This document shows positions 10,501-19,616 of a DNA stretch of 33,824 nucleotides, piece after piece. The notes beneath the pieces were generated by a model. It was not told the origin of the DNA, searched no databases, and saw nothing but the letters and a program-made list of their open reading frames with translations. Numbering within the stretch: the stretch's first letter is position 1; the number at the start of each line of letters is the position of its first letter. The position numbers and the translations under genes are program-made. This DNA is from Leucocoprinus leucothites (Eukaryota > Basidiomycota > Agaricomycetes > Agaricales > Agaricaceae). The stretch is from contig JAACJO010000075.1 of the NCBI GenBank assembly GCA_013368445.1, positions 1 to 33,824 of the forward strand, read 5' to 3'.

Positions 10501-10569
10501 GAAACGTCGGCATAAAGTCAGGCGTTTCACGGGGACGAGACCTCACCGGCTATCAAGTCAGGTGAGGTC
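10501..10569. promoter_or_regulatory. Two adjacent stem-loops, copy A
   Basis: Stem 1: GAAACGTC (10501-10508) pairs with GGCGTTTC (10521-10528), one wobble. Stem 2: GACCTCACC (10539-10547) pairs perfectly with GGTGAGGTC (10561-10569). Both loops end in AAGTCA just before the right arm, giving the repeated string AAGTCAGG. The block is conserved in module B with a compensatory change. Confidence 0.75.
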
Positions 10570-11573
10570 ATCGCACCGATGCGCTGTGGACAATGCGGTC
10601 ACACGGAGCGACGGGCGAGCTGGGGAAAGCGGAGCGCGAGGCGAGAACATGGTGAAATGAAGAACCAGGGCATTCAGCGGGAGTTTCCCAGGGTTGATGG
10701 AATCACGAAACTCTCGAGGTGATAGCCAAATAACATAAAACACACCACACATGCATCTTCTCACGTTCCCTTTGGCTCCCGCAGCATGATGCAGATCCCT
10801 GCATTGTAAGGTGTGACCGTATCGCCCACAATATGCTGCTACCTGCATCTTCTCTGACGTTTGCGTCGACGAAGGTCCCCCTCCTCCTGACAGTGTTGGC
10901 ATGAAATTTGCTCCACCTGTCGAGACGTCTCGTTGGACGTAATCTGTCAAGTCTATCCGCCCGGCCGTCTATTCATCTCGACTTCATCGAATCCTCCCTC
11001 ATTCGTCGAAGACGCAAAAACTCCTCATGAAGTCCACCCTTGTACCCTCGAGAATCCCCCGTGCAACTCATACGATGGTATGGCCGATATCATCGATCAC
11101 TTCCCAGCACATTACCTTCCCTATCAGCTAACTCTGATGTTCCGACTTGCTGGGCGAAGGGATTGCTGAGGACAATGAAGTGGCAAGGTGAGTGACACCT
11201 TCCGTCTTTCTGGCTCTTTAATTTCCTTACAGGGTATACTCCTTCGGTCTCCCCGTCACACCAGCGGCTGTGTGTACGATCGAGCTTCGAAAAGTCATGT
11301 AACTCGGTCGTCCAAGTGTAGAATGTGAGCGAAATTTGCTGGCCTTGTTCAAGGTTCTAAGTCTCATCCACATCGTAGACTTATGCGTTGCTAGTCATCT
11401 CCGAGGATAGCGTGTTCACACCTTCAGAAGCCATCCTACTGCTGTAGTAACAACGACATCGTAGTAGCGTCCTGTCGGCCACAGGCATCGAGTTTTATAA
11501 TACATTTCGTCACATTCACGTTCGGGTATATCTACCCAGAGGGTACTCGGAACCCTTCCATCGTCCCTCCAAC

Positions 11574-13134
11574 ATGCCCAGTCATACTGCTCCATGCGCT
11601 CTCATGAGACTTCACGCTTTCGACGGCGCCCCTTGGAAATGGCCTGCCTGGCAGGAGCGTACAGGCATATTCCACGGCTTGTTTCCCACCGATGACGCGC
11701 TCCTTCCAAAGGGCTGGACTCGACAAAACGCTAACGACGTCCAATCATACTTTCAGAACTATTTGGCTCAGCCGACAGAGGAGAAGAAACAACAATATCA
11801 GTCCAAATCGGTGCACCCAGGAAAGGTAGTTTGGCACGAATTCGTCAAGCGTAATTGGCCTCGCTGGAACGTCCACGACGCCGTAGTTGGGGAGCTCAAA
11901 GATTGGGATGTGCATCCGACAGCCATTTTGATTCGCGAGCACAACGGAGAAGAGTCGGACTGGCCTCACGCGGACTCATACTCCGCTATCATTCTCAACA
12001 CTCTCGGTTTGAGGCTGTTCGGTGAGGAGGCCTTCCTCCCGAACTCCGAAACGTTGCCACTTTCGATCCGGAGAAACCTCGCTATTTTCGTTCAAAAGTC
12101 TTGGGATTCGATCCGTAAGTCGGTCAAACAGTTGAAGACCAACGCACAGAAGGTCGAGAACGAGGCTCGAGCCTCTTTTGCAGGTATCTCTTGCTCTGTT
12201 AACGTCTTTGTATGTTTTTTCTCATCAACACCTAGAGCTCGAAATCGGTAATCTCACCCTGAAGAACGTTGGAAAGGCCATTCGTGACGTTGCCCAGTGG
12301 AAGGAAGTCTCCGAATTATACAACACGCAAGAGAACATCAGAAAAGCAGAGGAGATGCTGGGCGACCTGCAAGTCATTATGGAGACGCTTGGGGCGCAGA
12401 TTCCTAAGGAGAAACGTGTTGCGCGAAAAGGTACTTCCTTCATTATTTAGTATTTCGTTTTACTCAATCATTTTTGGCGCAGGAACTTGTAAAGTTTCCA
12501 CGAAGGCTCTTCAAACTCTAGCCACGCAAGAGGACGTGACGGACCTGCTGAATATCTATCACGATTACTTTGAAGCAAACGTCGAAGACGACGATGACCC
12601 CCCCTTTCTTGCGCTTCTGAGCTCACGGAGGAGCAGCTCGAGAAATGTGATTTCGGGATGGAGGTTGAGACCGAGATGTCTTCCGAATTGCTTGCTCAAC
12701 GTCTCAGATTCTTAACCGGACTTCCACCACAATTCAACGCTTATCGCCACAGGGCCGGCATCTCGCCTTGGGACAACCCTGAGCTCTTCACGCGAGAACC
12801 TGTCCCGCCAGAGTTGACCCCTCTGAAGTTACATTGGCATCAGCTTGCTGGTGCCCACTCGATCGTTCGAAGTCTTTTTATTGAAGAAAAGCACGCCCTG
12901 CACACCAAGGGTGTACTCATTTCCGATCAGGTTGGGCTCGGCAAAACAACCCAGACCATCACAGTGATAGCGTTTCTGAACGAAGCTATCTACTTGCAAT
13001 CGACTAATCGACCTCCTCCTCCTATTCTCGGTCTGTTAAATTTTTTGACAGTTTACTGCCAACATGCGCTGACGCAATTTTTTTTAGCCGAGAGGCCATT
13101 TCTCGCGGGGTCCAAGAAGATTCCTTCTCATTAG
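11574..13134 (+). pseudogene. Gene Y, copy A: SNF2-family ATPase truncated after motif I
   Basis: The gene starts MPSHTAPCALMRLHAFDGAP and has exons 11574-12183, 12236-12430, 12483-about 13033 and a last one from about 13089. Copy B has the same introns. It encodes the unique N-terminal region, a helical stretch and the Walker A motif (DQVGLGKTTQT, SNF2 motif I). It then breaks off after the codons for KIPSH, where copy B goes on to motif Ia. The stop TAG belongs to the TTAGGG that starts module B at 13131. No DEAH box or C-terminal helicase lobe remains, so no ATPase activity is expected. One further defect, a C run one base short at 12598-12604 compared with copy B, may be an assembly error. 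The rest of Y-A is not found elsewhere in the window. Confidence 0.85.
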
Positions 13135-13335
13135 GGTTATTATAAGATGAATGGAAAGATGACTAGGGATTAGGGTTTTTAGCTTAGAGATTGGCCAGGG
13201 TGCAACTAGGGATCAGCCAGGGTGTGACTAGGGATTGACCAGGGTGTGAGTAGGGATCAGCTAGAGTGCAGCTAGGGATCAACCAGGGTGCAACTAGGGA
13301 TCAACCAGGGTGTGATCAGGGATTGGCCAGAGACT
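13131..13335 (+). repeat. TTAGGG-type module start and 22-bp repeat array, copy B
   Basis: TTAGGGTTATTATAAGATGA begins directly inside the Y-A coding sequence. The first 55 bp match copy A with only a few changes. From about 13181 the 22-bp unit (TAGGGATCAGCCAGGGTGTGA type) repeats about seven times and ends in CAGGGATTGGCCAGAG, as copy A nearly does. Confidence 0.88.
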
Positions 13336-13698
13336 GCATGAGAACAGATAAAGTGGTGGCATAAAATGATGAGCAGGTGGTGAAAAGGTGATATAAAGTG
13401 GGTGTACTTGATTAGTTGTCATAATACTAATTTAGTACAAGTGTCCCAGAAGACCTCATATCAGCACAGAGTAGGTCCATTCACTGATGTCTTCTTAGAA
13501 GACTAACATGTCTCTGAGTGTTATTTCTATTTATATCAGTTGACTGCATTGAGTCTTCCTCGAAGATCACATGTGGACAGCAGTCATTGGTGTCTTCACA
13601 CATGACTGTTGTGAGTAAATGATGGTATGGCTTGACAAACTCAAAAAGGTCTCTAGTATACTTAGTAATATATGCAAATTATTGTACCTCTCGACATG
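13336..13698. other. Dyad-rich region between array and palindrome, copy B
   Basis: The region carries three dyad motifs of the same type and order as copy A: a weak one at 13443-13455, GTCTTCTTAGAAGAC at about 13489, and GTCTTCCTCGAAGAT at about 13552. The remaining sequence is AT-rich and non-coding. Confidence 0.55.
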
Positions 13699-13794
13699 GT
13701 ATACTCAGTGATGGTGTGCTATCATGTTCAAAGTTACATCGTGTGTATGCACGATGTAACTTTGATCATGATAGTACACCCTCAGTGGGTATAC
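13699..13794. repeat. Long imperfect palindrome (hairpin-forming), copy B
   Basis: The inner arms GTTACATCGTG (13733-13743) and CACGATGTAAC (from 13750) flank a 6-base loop. Pairing continues outward through CATGATAG and GGTGTG-type segments to ATACTC and GGGTAT. The sequence is unrelated to the palindrome of copy A, but it sits at the same relative place, about 570 bp from the module start. Confidence 0.88.
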
Positions 13795-13948
13795 TAGTCA
13801 AGGTCATTAATGACTCATTATTCCATGTATTCAGTGCATTGAGAGTTCGTCGAAAAGTAGCATCATTACTCTCAACACTTCTTTTGTTATTCAATGAAGA
13901 ACAATCACAATGTATTGTTACAGACATAAATACACAACATCACCAAAC

Positions 13949-14434
13949 TCAGACCCTGCTATGCCCTTCTTCGATTGCGTCGTTAAGCTGTATGAAGTCT
14001 ATAACTTATGAGGGGCATGTCGAAAATGATATAATAAAGTTCACATTTACCAACTGATTCATTAGATGGATGCTGTAGTTCGTCCTTCGCAATCATCGTG
14101 AGCTCATTTGGAGAATTCACTGTTCCAATGAAGATGACGTAGTCTTGATATATCATTGTACCCTGAGCGATATGAGTGAATAGCACACACAATGAAATAT
14201 CAACACACATCACGAAGAGTGACGAAGACGTATTGCATGTCTGATGTTCGAACTTTGACAGTGTACGCATCATCGGTCTGCAGTAATGCTTTCATTAATC
14301 ACCAAATGAGTGTGTAGTTGGGGCATGATACTTACTGAGACGATTTGACAGGGTAAGCGTACGACCTTGCCTAAGTATTCTGCAAGAAGCCGGCCATTGA
14401 TCTCGGGGTAAGTGTCACTGTTGCTGTTGACCAT
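13949..14434 (-). CDS. RPA3-like protein (replication protein A small subunit), copy B
   Basis: The start at 14434 gives MVNSNSDTYPEINGRLLAEY, LGKVVRLPCQIVS. Introns with good GT..AG ends separate TDDAYTVKVRTSDMQYV, YQDYVIFIGTVNSPNELTMI and DFIQLNDAIEEGHSRV, then stop at 13949. This matches the RPA3 order: N-terminal INxxxLxxYxGxxVRL, central OB-fold strands, (Y)VxFIGTV and a C-terminal helix. RPA3 is the 14-kDa OB-fold subunit that holds RPA together on ssDNA in replication and repair. The exact third-exon border (about 14170-14215) is uncertain. The C-terminal helix lacks the usual HDPRF ending. No stop interrupts it, so unlike copy A it could be expressed. It lies 583 bp downstream of X-B on the same strand. 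Confidence 0.66.
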
Positions 14435-15017
14435 GACGGGGATTGTCTGGGTTTGGTACGAGTAATGAAACTAGCAGCTTGTTAATATAGGGGACCAAGG
14501 CTTTAGGGCGGCTAGAGCGACTGGCGATGTAAGCGTCTTGGGCAACAAAATGGATCCCGCGGGGTAGTATGCTCAATGAAAGCAGTGAGAAGAAGGCTAG
14601 TAACGACGGAGATGAGCGGGGGTCTGGAACGCAATCAGCAAGCAAGGTGCGGCTGTGACTCTAGGTTTACTGGAGGGTTAGTCAAACCTTGATTGCAAAG
14701 TATGATGCTCAGAACAATAACGCGAAATGATATCAAAGGAACTACCTTTGATAAGGATACATCTAGTCCGTAGAAGCCATACTACAATCACCTAATACAA
14801 ATGCACGACACGTCTGTGAAAACCAAAACAAGTCTGTCCGAAAGTACAGGTTCAGCCAAGAAAATATGCGTGTAAGACAAGAAAAGTACAAGAGTCGTCG
14901 ACGAAGGATTATGTGGGAATAGGTGGAGAGAGGAAAATAACAGACTCAAAGAAACAAATAGAAACGACAAAGTTCAACAAGACATACCAAAATCTGTCGC
15001 AGAGTACCATTTATGGA
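14435..15017. other. Spacer between X-B and the RPA3-like copy B
   Basis: This is the upstream region of the RPA3-like gene. A minus-strand frame (14645-14415) with a Leu/Ser-rich start overlaps the gene start out of frame and is not well matched in module A. Nothing else is supported. Confidence 0.4.
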
Positions 15018-17741
15018 CTACTCGCTCTCCTCTTCCTCCTCCTCACGTCGCATCTGAGGTGCAGCGCCTGCAACATCATCATCGCCAGGTTGAAATGACG
15101 GTCGAACGTTCTGCTTGACAAGTATGTGGGGGGCGGGAGCTCGTGAATCACTCAACGGCCAGCGAGTAAAGCCATTTTTTGAAGGCTTCTTTGCCGAAGT
15201 AGGCCACATCTTATCAACCTCCGCCTTGGGCATCCAATTCCATTGAAATAGTCGTTTCTTGAACTCCGTACGGATTGTTTCAATAAGCTGTGGGTTGGCG
15301 CTGTTCTGCTCCAGCATCTGCATCCATTTCTGGTAATACGGGGACTGCCGATAGTTCTGGACCGACGTTGACGACCGATGACCGGCAGGAGGAAAGAGCC
15401 AGCGAAAGCTAGTCTCCCATTCCTCGGGCGATGCGTGCTTATACCAAACACCCCTGAATAGCTTGTGAAATCGAAGGTCCTTGTAGAGTTCTTCACTACC
15501 GGACTGACGTTCAGGGTCGGTAAGTGTGAGATATGATGACTTTGTGGACCCGCGCGGATTAGGTGATTTTGAAGTGAGATCGGAGACGAACTGGCGCCAG
15601 AGAAGTGAGAGCTCAGTGTCAATACTCTCAGGCTCATCATCAGATTGTGGTGTGGGAGGTCTGTCCTCGACGTCCGAGGCATCATCGAAAGTTGGAGGTG
15701 GAAGCGTGTGTCCATCCCGGCCAAGAGTGAAGAGATCTGTCTCGGGGTTGCCGGTCATGTTAACATATTGAGGTAGCTTGCGTTTGTTAGTGGTGGAGCG
15801 AGTCTGGGCCACGACGGTTCGATCCACGAATCCTGCACTCTGATATTTTGCCTGCACTTGGTCGAGGTTCATCCCAAACCAAAACTGGAAGGACTTCAAG
15901 GGAAGAATAGGCCCCGAAAGACGCAGTCGAGGAGCCTCCCCAGGCACCATACGCCTGAAGAAAATACAGCCGAATGGATTATGAGCGACCCGGCGAAAGT
16001 TCTCAGCATGGATGGCTACAGGGTACGCTAGTTCTTCGTCGAGGGCCTGGCCTGCTTCAGTGAGCGGAAGCCCAGCGTCCATTAGATCCCTGGATGCAGG
16101 TCCATCATCGGGGCGAGCGTGCAAGCTATTTGCCAGCCAAACACACCCGGCGGTAAGGAGGAGGGTCTCAGGTTGAAAACGCATGTACGTGGGACCTCCA
16201 GCTTGGAGTGAAAGTACTTGACTGATTGCTAACAGGCGAATCAAGCGGAAGTCCCTAATTTATAAAATGAGAGACAGAAACTTGGATTGAGTAAGATCAC
16301 GTACCACCATTCCTGGCGTGAAAATGAGTATAGGGCGTCTTTGAAGACCTCGTGGTTGAACTCGGTGAGGACATTTGTGGCATGTGCCCAGGGGACTCGG
16401 ACCTCGAGCCTTGCATTGGATGAATTTTTCCCTTTCGCTTCTGAGTATATGTCGTAAAGAGCGCCAATGGTCGAGAGCGGGTGATTCTGACCCAGTGCGT
16501 CTTTGGCCCGTAAAAACTTCGCATGGTGTCCTCCTTCCTGGTTATACGTGACCGCCTTGTCTGTAGTATATGCTTGAATGTAGACAGCTTCAAACTCGCC
16601 AGTCGCTTGGCGCCCAGGCTCAATACGATAGCCGCTGACAGCAGCCAGGTGGCTAACCAGGTCCCTCGAATATTTGGACGACGAAAGGGTGGTGATGCGT
16701 AAGGAATGCTCTCGAGGAATGCGAAGAGTCTCTTCGACGGTTTGACAATGGCCGGCAGTGGACCACTGGAGACAGTTGTTCTGTGAGCTGCTGATCTCGA
16801 TGCCAATGTCGATGTACCAATCGCCAAAGAGATAGTGATTCGGAATGAGTTGGCAGTTTTTTACGAATTCGTTAAGGAAATAGTCCGCAGACCATGCGTC
16901 CACTGGATGGAAATTGGCATGCTTGACGCCGCGAATAGTGTGTAAAATTATGAAATCAGAGGCCCACTCCTTATCCACATCTTCAATGCGGATGTTCATA
17001 GCTAGCTCATCTCGAATCGCGTCCGCGAGAAGCCCGACAACTTCCTTCGGTATGATCTTGGTAGACCAAGCAGGTGGGCCTCTGGACTTGTTAGCTCGCA
17101 ACTTCTCTGTTTCCAGAGTGGCTGGCCAATCAGAGGCAACGCGGTGGCCGAGAAGGGTGACAATGGCGGGTCGGAGTCCGTGTTCGTACCAAAATGCTCG
17201 TTTCTCCTCAGGGATGTACCAAGGCCGTTCATATTTCGAATGGTCGGGCGTCCAGAGTTTCGGGAAAGAGATATTCAAGTGGTGGCGGGTGCCGAAGCGT
17301 CCAAACTCGAAGTTGGGGATGTGGTGAAATGGAACGTCGTGATGGGTCTGAGTGAATGTCAGCTCTGCAGCTATCAGGGTAGAAGATAGAACCTACGCCT
17401 TGATACATGATTGCATGCGTTATATGGATGGACGATTTGAGTGCGTAGAAATCATGTGGGACAGCCCAGACTGAAATCGGGGCGTCGACGAGAATTTTGC
17501 CAGAAATGCCGTGAGAGGAATCGATATCGCGTGATACAACAAGCCGCTCCTCGTCATCCAAGCCGTTCCGGTTGGCGTCGACGAACACCTGCAGCTTTTC
17601 GTTGTCTTCAGTGTATTCGCCCGTGAGGGTGACTTGAAGGAAGTCGGCCTGTTGGCCTCTATCATGAGCGGTCGTGCAACGATGATTAAAATCGGCGATG
17701 GAATGAGAGACAAGCGGGAAATTGGAGTACAGGTTGGCCAT
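15018..17741 (-). CDS. Gene X, copy B: large uncharacterised Agaricomycete-type protein
   Basis: Exons 17741-17397, 17347-16305 and 16254-15018 give 874 residues. The middle exon is exactly as long (1043 nt) as in copy A. The introns are 49 and 50 bp. All conserved blocks listed for copy A recur, with conservative substitutions and no stops or frameshifts, which argues for selection on the protein. The C-terminus differs, ending in a Glu-rich tail (RREEEEEESE). An in-frame upstream extension to 17825 would add MAFKCTQYIYCVSTILVATL, which resembles a signal peptide; copy A has a similar hydrophobic stretch only in another frame. I keep the shorter start that both share. The function is unknown. 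Confidence 0.84.
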
Positions 17742-18432
17742 ACGAATGCAGAGGGAGGTGCTGAGAAGGGTAGCTACAAGAATGGTCGATACACAGTATA
17801 TATATTGCGTACACTTAAACGCCATCATCATGCTCATACGCAAGCCATAGGGGAGTAGCACGAAGCTACGATGATCGGCGTATCAGACTCATCGGGCACG
17901 ACGTCACAGGACTGCCAGATAGAACGCGGCTGGTAATAATAGTAAAAATAATCATAATCATTGTCATAATACGACGAAACAGATTTGACACATATCCGTG
18001 AACTGTAGATGATAAGAGAATCAAGGTGATACATGGATCAAGGAGGCGGCTGTAGCAGAGTGAGGATCCAGCAGCGAACCCTAGAACACAAGGACCACAG
18101 TGTCAACACGACCACAAGCTAAAAGCGGGATGAATAGCTACCTTAATGACATTGCCCAGTCCAGCCTCCCGCACATTTACAGCGAAGCAAATCATGATAT
18201 CCGTCCATATGGCACCACGTTGACCAGCAATAGTCCCGGAAAACGAGGCCCGCAAAATCCAGATGGCAAGAGTTCGTTCCGGCTGGCGTGGATGAGACGA
18301 ATAGAAGCCGGTGAGGAGGCGATACTATCAATATTACGCGCGACCCAGCAGTGTTGATTACTATGAGAGTGGTGTGGATCATGAGAGAAGACGGCTGCAC
18401 GTCCATGGTCTCAGTCTCCAGAAGCTACTAGA

Positions 18433-18499
18433 AACGCCGGCATAAAGTCAGGCGTTCCATGAAGACTGGATTTCACCGACTGTAAAGTCAGGTGAAGTC
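18433..18499. promoter_or_regulatory. Two adjacent stem-loops, copy B
   Basis: Stem 1: AACGCC (18433-18438) pairs with GGCGTT (18451-18456). Stem 2: GATTTCACC (18469-18477) pairs with GGTGAAGTC (18491-18499), one wobble. Compared with copy A, one C-G pair has become T-A and one has become T-G, so pairing is kept. Both loops again end in AAGTCA. Confidence 0.75.
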
Positions 18500-18718
18500 G
18501 GCGCAACGGCACGCTGTGGACAATATAGTCACACAGCACGACGTGCGAACTAGGAGAAGCAGATCCAGGACAGAGCATGATGAACTGATGAGTGAAGGCG
18601 TCCAACGAGAGGGACGGAATTATCGTACGTGGCTCTCGGAGGTAATAGCCAAATAACACCAAATAAGCATATCCGTGTGCGAACCAATTCTTCTAGTCCA
18701 ACTACATGATGCAGATAA

Positions 18719-18948
18719 CCACGTTGTGTGACCGCATCGTCCACAGTGTGCTACTGCATGGATTCCCCCGCTATTCCCCCTGACGGTTACGTCGAGGGAC
18801 TCCCACGTTGTGTGACCGCATCGTCCACAAGGCGCTACTGCATGGATCCCCCCTGACGGCTACGTCGAGGAAGATCCATCTCCTCTGACGGTTACATCGA
18901 GGAAGATCCATCTCCTCTGACGGTTGCGTCGAGGAAGATCCATTTCCT
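18719..18948. repeat. Local tandem duplications in the copy B spacer
   Basis: A block starting ACGTTGTGTGACCGCATCGT occurs at 18721 and again at 18804 (83 bp apart). It is followed by three tandem 32-bp units at 18853, 18885 and 18917, each with the core TCGAGGAAGATCCAT. Copy A has only one such unit. Confidence 0.9.
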
Positions 18949-19616
18949 CCTGACAGTTCGAGCGTAAGACAGGCTCCACCCTGTCGAGACGTCTTGTCGG
19001 ACGTAAACTGTCAAGTCTACCCGCAGCCAGCCTTTCCATCCGAGCCCTCCCATTTGTCGACGACGCAAATACTGCTCATGAATAGCACGTTCGTACCCCT
19101 TGGAATTCTTCTTGCAGCTCACAGGATCATTCTATCAGTACCATCTTCTCCGACGTGCTGCTCCTATCAGCAACTCTGATGTTCCGACCTACTGGAGATG
19201 TTTGGAACCATTAAATCGATGATGTGAGTAGCCCCGTTCTGCTGTATTCTACTCGTTGGTTTCCTTACAGCGATTTCCTCAGGCCATCCGCAGTACCACT
19301 GTCGCACATTAATTGCGCTTCGAAGTGATACAAGCCCGCTTTTCTAAGTACGAAACGTGAGCACAATTTGCTGGTCCCGTCTCAAGTTCTGAGCATCATT
19401 CACATCATTTGGTCCACGCATAGTAACTCATCTCCGAGGATAGTATCATTTACGGCCGGAGAAGCCACCCTCATCTTATCGTGCGGAGCGTCTTGTAGTA
19501 TCGTTTTGTCAACTACGCACTTAGAACATGACCACACCTTTTTCATATCCACGTTTGAGTATATCTAGAGAGAGGTCTGTTGGTACGCCTTCATCGTCTC
19601 TCTCTCACGTCCCAAA

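Larger units (their letters stand above)
9855..11573. promoter_or_regulatory. Divergent X/Y promoter spacer, copy A
   Basis: This 1.7-kb spacer lies between the start codons of X-A (-) and Y-A (+). Patches match the spacer of module B: GATTTGACACATATCCG near 10060, a paired stem-loop block at 10501-10569, CGCTGTGGACAAT at about 10580, and a block near 10917-10965 (CCTGTCGAGACGTCT and GTCAAGTCTA). The open frames here are not conserved in module B, so I do not call genes. Confidence 0.65.
17742..19616. promoter_or_regulatory. Divergent X/Y promoter spacer, copy B
   Basis: It matches the copy A spacer in patches: GATTTGACACATATCCG near 17970, the stem-loop block at 18433-18499, and CCTGTCGAGACGTCT near 18980. 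It is longer because of local tandem duplications at 18719-18948. No conserved open frame is shared with copy A. Confidence 0.65.

Noticed and set aside
10933..11169. Small plus-strand gene in the X/Y spacer
   Set aside because: The matching place in module B (18994-19179) encodes a different peptide although the DNA is partly conserved, so the conservation is not at protein level.
5163..14434. Helitron-like element, because an RPA-type gene and a DNA motor occur together with hairpins
   Set aside because: Y is a SNF2 ATPase, not a Pif1-type helicase; no rolling-circle Rep motif was found, and no Helitron-type CTRR end with its hairpin was identified at a module border.
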